The notes: generated by a model from the letters alone, not told the origin. A DNA stretch of 8,987 nucleotides from Candidatus Heimdallarchaeota archaeon (GCA_030668165.1 DAOUUM010000089.1:1-8987); one strand, 5' to 3'. Positions 1 through 6,914 are shown, counted from the first letter of the stretch. Made by a program: numbers and translations.

Positions 1-526
1 AAAATATATCAGAAATGATACCCTTAACAAATTAACCACATATCTGGTGAGAAGCTATGAGACCATAGTGATTGAGGATCTGAATGTAAAGGGAATGATT
101 AAGAATCGCAAATTATCAAGGGCAATTGCTGATGTTGGCTGGGGAGAGTTGAGAAGACAGCTAGAATACAAATCCAGCTGGTATGGAGCACAACTGATTG
201 TGGCACCAAGATTCTTTCCCTCATCCAGACTATGCTCCGGATGCTGGAATAAAAATGATGAATTGTCATTATCTGACAGAACATACAGGTGTGATCATTG
301 TGGATTGATAATTGATAGAGATGAGAATGCAGCTTTGAACCTTAAAATATATGGATTGTTGTACCGGATAAATCCATCCGTCGCTGATAGTTGGACAGAG
401 ACGTTAAATGCGTGTGGAGAATACATAAGACCTTCTGATGGGGATCATTTGATCAACCAGATGATGAGGGCTGTATCTGAGAAACATGAAGGCCTTAGAA
501 GTAATTCTGAGGAATTTTATAATTGA
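1..526 (+). CDS. tnpB: TnpB (IS200/IS605 family RNA-guided nuclease/OrfB), 3' part only
   Basis: The reading frame is open from base 2 to the TGA at 524-526 (about 174 residues), so the gene enters from the left edge; the GTG at 47 is internal, because the residues before it (IRNDTLNKLTTYLV) already match the TnpB consensus. Visible family features are the RuvC-II acidic motif IVIEDLNV, the conserved GWGELRRQLEYK helix, a zinc finger with two CxxC pairs (CSGC and CDHC, 16 residues between them), and the RuvC-III motif DRDENAALN with its catalytic Asp. The tail (NACGEYIRPS...) is typical of archaeal copies. The first RuvC Asp and the N-terminal wedge domain would lie upstream, so activity cannot be judged. 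Known family role: TnpB is an RNA-guided DNA nuclease that helps retain IS200/IS605 elements, guided by an RNA from the 3' end of its own gene. No tnpA is visible. The neighbouring vapC is convergent. Confidence 0.93.
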   Translation, partial: KYIRNDTLNKLTTYLVRSYETIVIEDLNVKGMIKNRKLSRAIADVGWGELRRQLEYKSSWYGAQLIVAPRFFPSSRLCSGCWNKNDELSLSDRTYRCDHCGLIIDRDENAALNLKIYGLLYRINPSVADSWTETLNACGEYIRPSDGDHLINQMMRAVSEKHEGLRSNSEEFYN

Positions 527-631
527 GTTGGCAAAATATCCAAATTTGTATATCTTGCTATAAATCTCTCACAACGGCAATGCAAGTGTGTTGCGAATGG
601 CATGAAATTCAAATAAATTGAAAATATTTAA

Positions 632-645
632 TCTTTTATTTTCTT
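632..645 (+). terminator. T-rich tract, possible tnpB transcription stop
   Basis: A pyrimidine-rich run (tcttttattttctt) lies about 105 bp after the tnpB stop, in the gap before the convergent vapC. Archaeal RNA polymerase often stops at such U-rich tracts without a hairpin. The base is AT-rich in general, so this is only a weak call. Confidence 0.25.
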
Positions 646-687
646 AACTCTTTATGAGGGATGTTTATTGCTGGAGTGTTGAAATGA

Positions 688-1083
688 TCAATGTTTCCAA
701 GTTAAAGTATTAACTCCAGTCCTATTGAAATGCTTAATGTTATTCGTAATTATAGTCAAGTTCTCAGATAGTGAGATTGATGCTATTAGAGTATCCATAT
801 CTCCAATTTCATTGCCTTTTAATCTAGATATTAACTCACCAAAGTATTTTGCATGTTCAAATGAAAAATCAATAATCTCAAATGATTGAAGTAATAAATT
901 CACATTCGATAGGGATTTATTGACATTATCTGACTTATAAGCTCCTTCAAACAATTCAGCCACATTGATGGTAGAAGTGAAAAATTTTGTTTTCCCATCA
1001 ATTTTTGATTGAAGCAAAGCCATAGCGTCCTTTTTTTGCCTATAAAGATCTATTAAAAAATCTGTATCAGCCAAATAGTTCAT
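688..1083 (-). CDS. vapC: VapC-type PIN-domain ribonuclease toxin
   Basis: A 131-residue protein, the usual size of a single PIN domain. The opening MNYLADTDFLIDLY carries the first conserved Asp (D6) of the PIN active site; E43 in NVAELFEGA is the second acidic residue; D97 (with D95) in GDMDTLIASISL is the third. The late motif IITNNIKHFNR has Asn where some relatives have the fourth Asp, a common variation. Known family role: Mg-dependent endoribonuclease that blocks translation by cutting tRNA or rRNA unless held by its VapB partner. The ATG at 1083 overlaps the stop of the upstream antitoxin gene by four bases (ATGA), which implies translational coupling in one operon. All main catalytic positions are present, so the toxin looks intact. 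Close to its stop codon there is an imperfect repeat of its own C-terminal coding segment (see findings). Confidence 0.9.
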   Translation of the reverse strand: MNYLADTDFLIDLYRQKKDAMALLQSKIDGKTKFFTSTINVAELFEGAYKSDNVNKSLSNVNLLLQSFEIIDFSFEHAKYFGELISRLKGNEIGDMDTLIASISLSENLTIITNNIKHFNRTGVNTLTWKH

Positions 1084-1328
1084 AACGTTACTTTCCTTAA
1101 TTTTCTTGATTTCCTGATTTTATAGACTTCCTCAATATTATCAGCTAAATCATCCATTTCCCCTTTATTTTGAGATTGAAGAAATTTAATTGTATCTAAA
1201 ATAGTTTCTGGATCTCCCTTCTTTGATGTTAATCTTAAAATTAATTGACTAAAAGATTCACCTTCCTTTTTTAGGTGAATCAAGTTGAGATATGCATCTT
1301 CTGAGATAGATAAAGTTTTAGTAGCCAC
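1080..1328 (-). CDS. vapB: VapB-type antitoxin (RHH-like, DUF217-style)
   Basis: Small charged protein encoded directly before vapC and overlapping it by ATGA. The segment VATKTLSISEDAYLNLIHLK followed by KEGESFSQLILRLTSKKG matches the archaeal antitoxin family that usually begins MATKTISI and continues KxEGESFSxxIxRL: a short beta strand and two helices as in ribbon-helix-helix DNA-binding dimers. The C-terminal half (roughly residues 45-82) is acidic then basic and would wrap the toxin. Start choice: GTG codons occur at 1340 and 1328. I prefer 1328 (82 residues), because family members start at this point and because a TATA-like box at 1351-1360 predicts transcription starting at about 1329-1330, giving a leaderless mRNA. 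The start at 1340 would add MYLF and lie inside the palindromic operator. Known role: neutralises VapC and, with it, represses its own promoter. Confidence 0.85.
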   Translation of the reverse strand: MATKTLSISEDAYLNLIHLKKEGESFSQLILRLTSKKGDPETILDTIKFLQSQNKGEMDDLADNIEEVYKIRKSRKLRKVTL

Positions 1329-1333
1329 AAATA

Positions 1334-1354
1334 AATACACGATTTTCGTGTATT
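1334..1354 (-). promoter_or_regulatory. Palindromic operator of vapBC
   Basis: Perfect inverted repeat AATACACGA-ttt-TCGTGTATT, with 9-bp arms and a 3-bp spacer. It lies between the TATA-like box and the preferred vapB start, exactly where a bound repressor would block initiation. VapB/VapC complexes are known to autoregulate through such palindromes; the assignment to this pair is inferred from position. Confidence 0.7.
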
Positions 1355-1360
1355 ATAATA
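1351..1360 (-). promoter_or_regulatory. TATA-like box for vapBC
   Basis: TATTATAATA, itself palindromic, is centred about 27 bp upstream of the GTG at 1328 on the minus strand. This is archaeal promoter spacing for leaderless transcription, and the box abuts and partly overlaps the operator palindrome. Confidence 0.5.
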
Positions 1361-1465
1361 TGTTGTAAAAAGAGTAGTATAATGTGAAATATTCCAGTAT
1401 TATATTCTCTAATTATCTCATTGTTGAATACTGAATAATCCCAAAGAAAATGGCCACAACTATAA

Positions 1466-1478
1466 TTTTTATATATAT
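1466..1478 (+). promoter_or_regulatory. TATA-like box for the serine hydrolase gene
   Basis: The sequence tttttatatatat lies about 25-30 bp before a predicted start near 1500, which is within a few bases of the GTG/ATG at 1503/1506. The spacing implies a nearly leaderless mRNA; no Shine-Dalgarno sequence is visible. Confidence 0.5.
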
Positions 1479-1505
1479 CCATAGCCCTAATATACCTAGA
1501 TTGTG

Positions 1506-2657
1506 ATGAAAAGACAGTACAAAATCCTTTCACTTATTTTGATTATAATATTAATTGGGGTTACATATTATCAGTTAAATTATCCAAATTGGCCAACAGA
1601 AAAATGGAGTCGTTCAAATCTAAACTATCAGGGGCATAGTCAAGAACAAGCAGATCTGATGATTGAGGATATAGAGAGTACCGATTGGGATATTAATAGC
1701 ATGGTGATTGTGAAAAATGGATTTTTATGTTATGAGCACTATAAAATGGATTATGATGCTGAAACGCAACATCATTTGTTTTCTGCGACAAAAAGTATCA
1801 CAGCGACCCTGATTGGAATTGCAATCAAAGAGGGATACCTAGAATCAGTTAATATGAAAGTACTACCATTTTTTACTGATATTGTAATAAGTAATGTGAG
1901 TAGTCAAAAAGAAAGTATTACAATAGAGCATTTGTTAATTATGGCTTCAGGATTGGAATGGAACGAATCTGATTCCTCACCTGAGAATAATTTCATTCAT
2001 TTGACTAATAGCCTTAATCCCATTGAATATGTGCTTAACCAGCCAATGGTGGCAGAACCAGGTACAATCTGGAATTATAATACAGGTACTTCACACCTGC
2101 TTTCTGCAATTATTAATCGAGTAACGAATATGACAACTCTGGATTTTGCAAATACATATTTATTTGAACCACTGGGAATTGATATTGACACCTGGTTCGT
2201 GGACTATAATGATCTGCAAAAGGGAGGTGTGGGACTCCACATGAATGTACTTGATATGGCAAAAATCGGGTTATTGTATCTTCGCAATGGGACTTGGGAT
2301 GGTCGAGAGATAATTAGCGAAGACTGGGTTAAGGATTCGAGTACTGCCCATATAGCTGTCAATGATTTCACCAAGTATGGATATCAATGGTGGGTATATC
2401 CCAGTTTGGATCTTTTTACTGCCCAGGGATATGGAGGTCAGATGATTATGGTATTCCCTGACTATGATATGACAGCGATTTTTACCTCCAGCCTTGCACC
2501 AGATCAATGGCCTTTCATTTATCTCGCGGAAAATTACTTAATCGAGGGAGCTTTGAGTACTAACCTATCACTGGTATATACGGGTATTATGTTACTAATT
2601 ATTTACTTAATTGTGATTATGGTTAAGAAGAGAAGAAAATTAAAAATTATTTCATGA
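1506..2657 (+). CDS. Membrane-anchored beta-lactamase-family serine hydrolase
   Basis: A protein of about 383 residues of the Beta-lactamase/DAP-esterase (PF00144) type. Counting from the GTG at 1503, the SxxK nucleophile motif is SATKS at 94-98. The second motif is Y192-N193-T194 in WNYNTGTSHLLSAII, a variant of YxN found in the branch that includes 6-aminohexanoate-dimer hydrolases. The third, KTG/HxG-like, site is GYGGQ at 309-313. Residues 7-23 form a hydrophobic signal anchor after MKRQYK. Residues about 355-374 form a second helix followed by KKRRKLK. The positive-inside rule puts both ends in the cytoplasm and the catalytic domain outside. The substrate is unknown: esterase, amidase or peptidase activity on small or surface molecules is possible, and true beta-lactam resistance is unlikely in an archaeon. 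GTG at 1503 directly precedes ATG at 1506; I take the ATG. It is divergent from vapBC and convergent with the PLP gene, so it is probably a single-gene unit. Confidence 0.88.
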   Translation: MKRQYKILSLILIIILIGVTYYQLNYPNWPTEKWSRSNLNYQGHSQEQADLMIEDIESTDWDINSMVIVKNGFLCYEHYKMDYDAETQHHLFSATKSITATLIGIAIKEGYLESVNMKVLPFFTDIVISNVSSQKESITIEHLLIMASGLEWNESDSSPENNFIHLTNSLNPIEYVLNQPMVAEPGTIWNYNTGTSHLLSAIINRVTNMTTLDFANTYLFEPLGIDIDTWFVDYNDLQKGGVGLHMNVLDMAKIGLLYLRNGTWDGREIISEDWVKDSSTAHIAVNDFTKYGYQWWVYPSLDLFTAQGYGGQMIMVFPDYDMTAIFTSSLAPDQWPFIYLAENYLIEGALSTNLSLVYTGIMLLIIYLIVIMVKKRRKLKIIS

Positions 2658-2690
2658 TATTAATTTATACGAAATATTAGACAATAAATA

Positions 2691-4160
2691 CTAAAGTAGA
2701 CCTACTCTTTCATTGAACTGACGAATCTTCTCGTCAATTGCCCCGACAGATTCGTGGATAGAAGGCCAGTAGGTGCGGTAATCATACCATTGTGCATTGA
2801 GTTCATCAAGTTCCATTCCCTGTTGTTCAATCCAGGTGTAGTATTTAAGATGATGAATTCTCTGTTTTTCCTGATAGCCTAATTCAAGCATATTATCGGT
2901 TTTGAGTCCCTTAAGTGAGGTCGCATAATCAACTGATGCATTCTCGTGGGTGTATTTACCTTTATCTGCTTCCAGTTCAGCTAATCGTGATCCGTAAAGA
3001 TCCATAGAATCAGTTGCAACTGTTACGAGAACATCATTCTTATCAAGTTCATAAAATTTGGCTGCCTTAATGCACATCAGGATATTGGCAATTGATGATA
3101 TTCCAAGAACATCTAATTGATCAACAAGCTCTGCAGGTATACCATGTTCTTTGAGCAGATTTCTGCCCTCAGGTTCATTGAATAATCGAATAAGGTCGAT
3201 TGTGTCATTGTCATCAATGGCAATAATCATATCAGTATTTCTCATATTATGAATCCATGGTACATGTTTGTCACCGATACCCTCGATTCTGTGTGCACCA
3301 TAACCATTTGATAACAGGGTTGGGCATTGCACAGCCTCACCGGCAATTACTTTTGAGGTTGGATATTTAACCTTCAGATAATCTCCTGCTCCAATAGTAC
3401 CAGCAGAACCAGTGGTGAAACAGCTTCCAAAGAATTGATCGTTTGGTCCCATTTCATGCTCCAGAACCTCTTCTATTGCATCACCAGTGATCTCGTAATG
3501 CCACAAGTGATTTCCAAACTCTGCAAACTGGTTGAAGATCATTATATCATCTCCTCTCTCAGCAGTTAGTTCATGACACTTGTCATAGATCTCTTTCACG
3601 TTTGATTCTGAACCAGGTGTCTTGATGACCTCTCCAGCAACAGTTGATAACCAATCAAAACGTTCTTTGCTCATCTCTTCAGGTAGGATAGCTATTGATT
3701 TGCAACCCAGTAATTGTGAATCCCATGCTCCACCTCGACAGTAGTTTCCTGTTGATGGCCATACAGCCTCGTGTTTGGTGGGATCAAATTGACCAGTAAC
3801 CAATCTGGGTACCAGACAACCAAATGCGGCACCTACTTTATGAGCTCCTGTGGGGAACCATCTTCCAACTAATACTAAAATTCTGGCATCAACACCAGTA
3901 AGTGAGGAGGGAAGTTCTATATAATTGGGAAGTTTCTGAAAGCCTCCGCCATGCTCTTTATTCTCATTCTTCCATGAAATTCTAAAAAGATTAAGTGGAT
4001 TAACATCCCATAATCCGACATCAGCCAACTTGGCTTTAATATCATCTGGAATCTTCTCTGGATGTTTCATCTGTTCAAATGTAGGAATTATAATATTCAT
4101 TTCCTGGGCACGTTTGATCGTGTTGACTAATTGTGATTCATTCATACTAAGGTCGATCAT
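2691..4160 (-). CDS. Fold-type II PLP-dependent enzyme (cysteine synthase/TrpB-like), long C-terminal extension
   Basis: 489 residues. The PLP Schiff-base lysine is likely K108 in GRWFPTGAHKVGAAFG, a context like the GAHK of TrpB. A substrate/carboxylate loop follows at WPSTGNYCRGGAW (134-146), then a Gly-rich phosphate loop TTGSAGTIGAG (249-259), AHRIEGIGDKHVP (289-301) and TVATDSMDLYGSR (380-392). These appear in the order expected for the beta-replacement/elimination family. Cysteine synthases run about 300 residues and TrpB or YgeX about 400. Here an extra leader (about 80 residues) and an aromatic-rich tail (about 425-489, HHLKYYTWIEQQG...QWYDYRTYWPSI) are present. The substrate is not identifiable; a lyase or synthase acting on an amino acid such as serine, O-acyl-serine or diaminopropionate is possible. 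It lies 124 bp downstream of the LLM gene on the same strand but has its own TATA box. M6 is an alternative start. No Shine-Dalgarno sequence is seen. Confidence 0.85.
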   Translation of the reverse strand: MIDLSMNESQLVNTIKRAQEMNIIIPTFEQMKHPEKIPDDIKAKLADVGLWDVNPLNLFRISWKNENKEHGGGFQKLPNYIELPSSLTGVDARILVLVGRWFPTGAHKVGAAFGCLVPRLVTGQFDPTKHEAVWPSTGNYCRGGAWDSQLLGCKSIAILPEEMSKERFDWLSTVAGEVIKTPGSESNVKEIYDKCHELTAERGDDIMIFNQFAEFGNHLWHYEITGDAIEEVLEHEMGPNDQFFGSCFTTGSAGTIGAGDYLKVKYPTSKVIAGEAVQCPTLLSNGYGAHRIEGIGDKHVPWIHNMRNTDMIIAIDDNDTIDLIRLFNEPEGRNLLKEHGIPAELVDQLDVLGISSIANILMCIKAAKFYELDKNDVLVTVATDSMDLYGSRLAELEADKGKYTHENASVDYATSLKGLKTDNMLELGYQEKQRIHHLKYYTWIEQQGMELDELNAQWYDYRTYWPSIHESVGAIDEKIRQFNERVGLL

Positions 4161-4190
4161 GTTTCAGCATATTATTTTCATGATTTCTAA

Positions 4191-4201
4191 GATATAAAAG
4201 T
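4191..4201 (-). promoter_or_regulatory. TATA-like box for the PLP enzyme gene
   Basis: On the minus strand the sequence reads ACTTTTATATC, close to the archaeal TTTATA consensus. It is centred about 36 bp before the ATG at 4160, giving a leader of roughly 10 bases. It suggests the PLP gene can be transcribed apart from the upstream oxidoreductase gene. Confidence 0.55.
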
Positions 4202-4284
4202 ATTCAAATCTAGCAGTAATTATCTAATGTAGTTAACGAATTCAATATTGGGATTCCACTTGTTATACTTGATTTAATTATTAT

Positions 4285-5310
4285 CTAATCGTTTTTGGCA
4301 AATGCTCTGATCATCTTTTCTGGATCTGGTCCAAGGGGATACATGATTGGACTGGTTGCCCCATCCTTGATGTATTCAACAACCTTGGCTTTGCAATCCT
4401 CTTCGGTTCCTGCAGCTGCTACCAGCTGTACAATCTCGTCAGGTACAACCTCCATAGCTTTCTTGATGTCTTCAGGTTTTGCTGGCCATGTGAGAATTCG
4501 ACCAACCTCATCAAGTAGATCCTGGCTTACACCGCTTGCCTTTCCAATGTGGGGTTGCTGACCAAGATACTGTGTAACCAGTTCCTTGGCTCTCTGAATT
4601 GCCTTATCGGCATCCTCATCCAGACTGACAACAACCAATTGGGGTCTGTCCAGATCCTCCATCTTACGTCCAGATTTATCAAGTCCAATCTGTAATTGTT
4701 TCATGGCATTTTTATTGTAATGAGGGGAAACCAGGTAGTTTAGCAACACACCATCTGCAATCTCACCAGATAATTGTAGCATCTTTGGTCCTGTTGCACC
4801 AATGTAAACTGGTACGGGAACTTTCTTCCTCTCACCATGTACAATATCTAGTTCCACACCATCAAACTGTACAAATTCACCATCGAAGGTAACATTCTCC
4901 ATGTTTAGCAGTTTTTGCAGATTGGTTACAATCTCTCTCATTATTTTAAGAGATTTTTTTCTTTTTACACCCACTTTGGATGCCAGGGGCTCCCACCAGG
5001 CACCTAGTCCGGCAATAAATCTACCAGGAGCAAGCTCATTCATAGTATTAAAGGTGGCTCCTAGTAATCCAACATTTCTGGTCCACATACTTGCAACACC
5101 GGTACCAAGTTTTATCTTCTCGGTCACTGCAGCCATGGCTGCCAGTGGTATGGTGGATTCTCGGGCCAACCTGCTCTCAGCCTGCCATACAGAATCGAAT
5201 CCCAACTTCTCTGCTAGTTGTGCATATTTTATACCGTCCCTGATAGGATGTGCATCCTGTAAATACATCCCCATGGGGGTCTTATCAATAATATCATCTA
5301 TGCTTGACAT
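4285..5310 (-). CDS. LLM-class (F420/flavin-dependent) oxidoreductase, Mer-like
   Basis: 341 residues, a single bacterial-luciferase-like TIM barrel of the length usual for Mer and its relatives. Family marks are an early helix with KYAQLAEKLGFDSVW (28-42), KLGTGVASMWTRN (67-79), APGRFIAGLGAWWEPLASKVG (94-114) and PVPVYIGATGPKMLQLSGEI (165-184) followed by ADGVLLN. The last is the cofactor phosphate-side segment shared by F420-dependent members such as methylenetetrahydromethanopterin reductase. Known role of the family: hydride transfer between reduced F420 (or FMN) and a small substrate. Whether this copy is true Mer or a paralogue cannot be told from sequence alone; its place beside ssnA and a PLP enzyme rather than C1 genes favours a paralogue with another substrate. 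The ATG at 5310 gives the full barrel; M13 and M15 are possible later starts. The gene is divergent from ssnA and shares its promoter region. Confidence 0.87.
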   Translation of the reverse strand: MSSIDDIIDKTPMGMYLQDAHPIRDGIKYAQLAEKLGFDSVWQAESRLARESTIPLAAMAAVTEKIKLGTGVASMWTRNVGLLGATFNTMNELAPGRFIAGLGAWWEPLASKVGVKRKKSLKIMREIVTNLQKLLNMENVTFDGEFVQFDGVELDIVHGERKKVPVPVYIGATGPKMLQLSGEIADGVLLNYLVSPHYNKNAMKQLQIGLDKSGRKMEDLDRPQLVVVSLDEDADKAIQRAKELVTQYLGQQPHIGKASGVSQDLLDEVGRILTWPAKPEDIKKAMEVVPDEIVQLVAAAGTEEDCKAKVVEYIKDGATSPIMYPLGPDPEKMIRAFAKND

Positions 5311-5360
5311 TTGTTTTCATCTCTGTATTGTGTTATTTTCTCTACCATCTTAATACTATT

Positions 5361-5392
5361 ATTATAATTTTTGAGAAAATTTATTATATTTT
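5361..5392. promoter_or_regulatory. Back-to-back promoters for the LLM gene (-) and ssnA (+)
   Basis: Two TATA-like boxes lie about 20 bp apart in opposite orientation: AAATTATAAT (minus strand, 5361-5370) for the oxidoreductase and ttattatatttt (5381-5392) for ssnA. TATAAT at 5363-5368 and ATTATA at 5383-5388 are inverted copies around a TTTT-GAG-AAAA core. Predicted starts fall near 5338 (minus) and 5413 (plus), with leaders of about 28 and 40 bases. Such overlap would make the two genes compete for, or share, the same regulator. Confidence 0.5.
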
Positions 5393-5452
5393 CACGATTT
5401 CTGAGTATTCGTAAGACAAAACTCAAGGGTGGGTTTTAAGGAAAGATTTAAC

Positions 5453-6814
5453 ATGAATTCAATAATTAAGAATGGATATATTATCACAAATGATGATAAA
5501 AACAGAGTGTACAAAGATGGGGCAATTTATTATGAAAATGATAAGATAGTTGAGATTGGCTCAACTGAGGATATTTCCAATAAGTATGGACAAGTTGAAC
5601 ATGAGATCGATGCCGATGGCAGGGTGGTTATGCCAGGACTTATCAACGGTCACATGCATTTTTACAGTGCATTTGCAACCGGTATATCTTTGGAACCATT
5701 CCCACCTGGCTTTGTAAACGTGCTTGAGAATTTATGGTGGAAGCTGGACAGAGCTCTGTTCAAGGAGGATGTGTACTACTCAGCATTACTTGGATATATT
5801 CAGGCAGTCAGAAGTGGGACCACCACAGTTATTGATCATCATGCCAGTCCCGCATACATAACTGGCAGTCTTGATGAGATCGAGAGGGCAGGTAGACAAT
5901 TAGGTGTTAGATCCAGTCTGTGTTATGAGGTCACAGATAGGAATGGCCAGGAAGGAGCTGAGTTGGGATTGAAGGAAAATGAGAACTATATCAGGAAAAC
6001 TAAGTCTGATGATCTGTTCTCTGGATTGTTGGGTCTTCATGCCTCATTCACAGTCAGTAATGATTCTCTTGATCATGCAACAAATATTGTCAAAGAGCTG
6101 GATACTGGTATTCATGTGCATGTGGCAGAGGGAAAGGCAGATATGGACCATGCCAGGGAGAATTTTGATAAGACTGTACTTCAGCGATTTGAGGCTCATG
6201 ATCTGTTGAACTCAAAATCAGTTCTGGCCCATGGCATTCATCTTGAGGATGTGGATTATGGAATTATGAAGAAACATGATATCAACATCACGCACCAGCC
6301 AAGATCTAACATGAACAATGCCGTGGGAATGATGAATTTTGACAAGATGCTGGAAAATGGTGTTAATCCAGGATTGGGGACAGATGGTATGAGTGCTGAT
6401 ATGAAGGCTGAGGTGATGGTGGGACCATTGCTGTTGAAACATCATCAGAAGAACAATATCGTTGGATTCATCGAGCCATACAATGCACTGATAAATCAGA
6501 ATCCTGTAATAATGAAGAAATTAACCGGCGTTGATCTTGGTAAATTAATGCCTGATTTCAAGGCTGATATCATAATCTCAGATTACAGACCCAAAACACC
6601 GATTACACCGGATAATACTGCTGGACATTTCATGTTTGGAGTTATCAATGAGCCTGTTCACTCCACCATTATCAACGGAGAGATCAGAATGCTGGATCAT
6701 AAAATTAAAAATATCGATGAGAGAGCCATTCATGAGAAATCAATGGAATTAGCCGAAAAAGTATGGAATAGAGTAAGCGAAATGCATTCGATATTTCGAA
6801 ATTTTTCGGATTAG
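5453..6814 (+). CDS. ssnA: SsnA-type amidohydrolase (putative aminohydrolase of purine/urate catabolism)
   Basis: 453 residues from the ATG at 5453, near the usual SsnA length of about 440. This start gives the family opening (MNSIIKNGYIITNDD), and an AAGGA lies ten bases before it; the GTG at 5429 would add eight unrelated residues. Metal-site motifs of the TIM-barrel amidohydrolases are all present (numbering from the ATG): HMH at 67-69, HVHVAEG at 221-227, LAHGIH at 258-263 and LGTDGM with D311. SsnA hallmarks are LENLWWKLDRALFKEDVYYS (91-110), TTVIDHHASP (124-133), SLCYEVTDR and HQPRSNMNNAVG. Known context: in E. coli and gut anaerobes ssnA lies in the anaerobic purine/urate degradation cluster with ygeW, ygeX, ygeY, hyuA and ygfK; its exact reaction is less well fixed, probably hydrolytic deamination or ring opening of a purine-derived heterocycle in the cytoplasm. 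The gene looks intact and is divergent from the LLM gene. Confidence 0.9.
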   Translation: MNSIIKNGYIITNDDKNRVYKDGAIYYENDKIVEIGSTEDISNKYGQVEHEIDADGRVVMPGLINGHMHFYSAFATGISLEPFPPGFVNVLENLWWKLDRALFKEDVYYSALLGYIQAVRSGTTTVIDHHASPAYITGSLDEIERAGRQLGVRSSLCYEVTDRNGQEGAELGLKENENYIRKTKSDDLFSGLLGLHASFTVSNDSLDHATNIVKELDTGIHVHVAEGKADMDHARENFDKTVLQRFEAHDLLNSKSVLAHGIHLEDVDYGIMKKHDINITHQPRSNMNNAVGMMNFDKMLENGVNPGLGTDGMSADMKAEVMVGPLLLKHHQKNNIVGFIEPYNALINQNPVIMKKLTGVDLGKLMPDFKADIIISDYRPKTPITPDNTAGHFMFGVINEPVHSTIINGEIRMLDHKIKNIDERAIHEKSMELAEKVWNRVSEMHSIFRNFSD

Positions 6815-6860
6815 AAATGAAAATGGAGTTATTAATATTCAAAAATCAAAAATATTGGAA

Positions 6861-6872
6861 ATAAATATAATA
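6861..6872 (+). promoter_or_regulatory. TATA-like box for the surface protein gene
   Basis: The sequence ataaatataata stands about 48 bp before the GTG start at 6915, predicting a start near 6893 and a leader of about 20 bases that contains AGGAAG immediately against the start codon. It suggests that the surface protein gene is transcribed separately from ssnA, 100 bp upstream. Confidence 0.4.
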
Positions 6873-6914
6873 AGTATACCATTAATCGACCTATCACACA
6901 AAATTTGTTAGGAA

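Noticed and set aside
1318..1533. 71-residue minus-strand frame overlapping the vapB start and the hydrolase promoter
   Set aside because: No family-like motif; it covers promoter elements and the starts of two well-supported genes.
4219..4289. 10-bp direct repeat ATTATCTAAT at 4219-4228 and 4280-4289
   Set aside because: Short and AT-rich; the second copy overlaps the LLM stop codon, so chance is the simpler explanation.
4901..5353. 150-residue plus-strand frame opposite the LLM gene
   Set aside because: Lies antisense to strongly conserved LLM motifs and has a composition expected of a complementary frame.
5365..5382. AATTTT-TGAG-AAAATT hairpin as a terminator or riboswitch
   Set aside because: It lies between two divergent TATA-like boxes, upstream of both predicted starts, so it would not be transcribed in either mRNA.
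5429..5452. Upstream GTG start for ssnA
   Set aside because: Adds eight residues not seen in the family, while the ATG at 5453 gives the standard SsnA opening and has AAGGA at a suitable distance.
6786..6810. TTTCGAAA palindrome near the end of ssnA as a terminator
   Set aside because: It is inside the coding sequence and not followed by a proper T-run.
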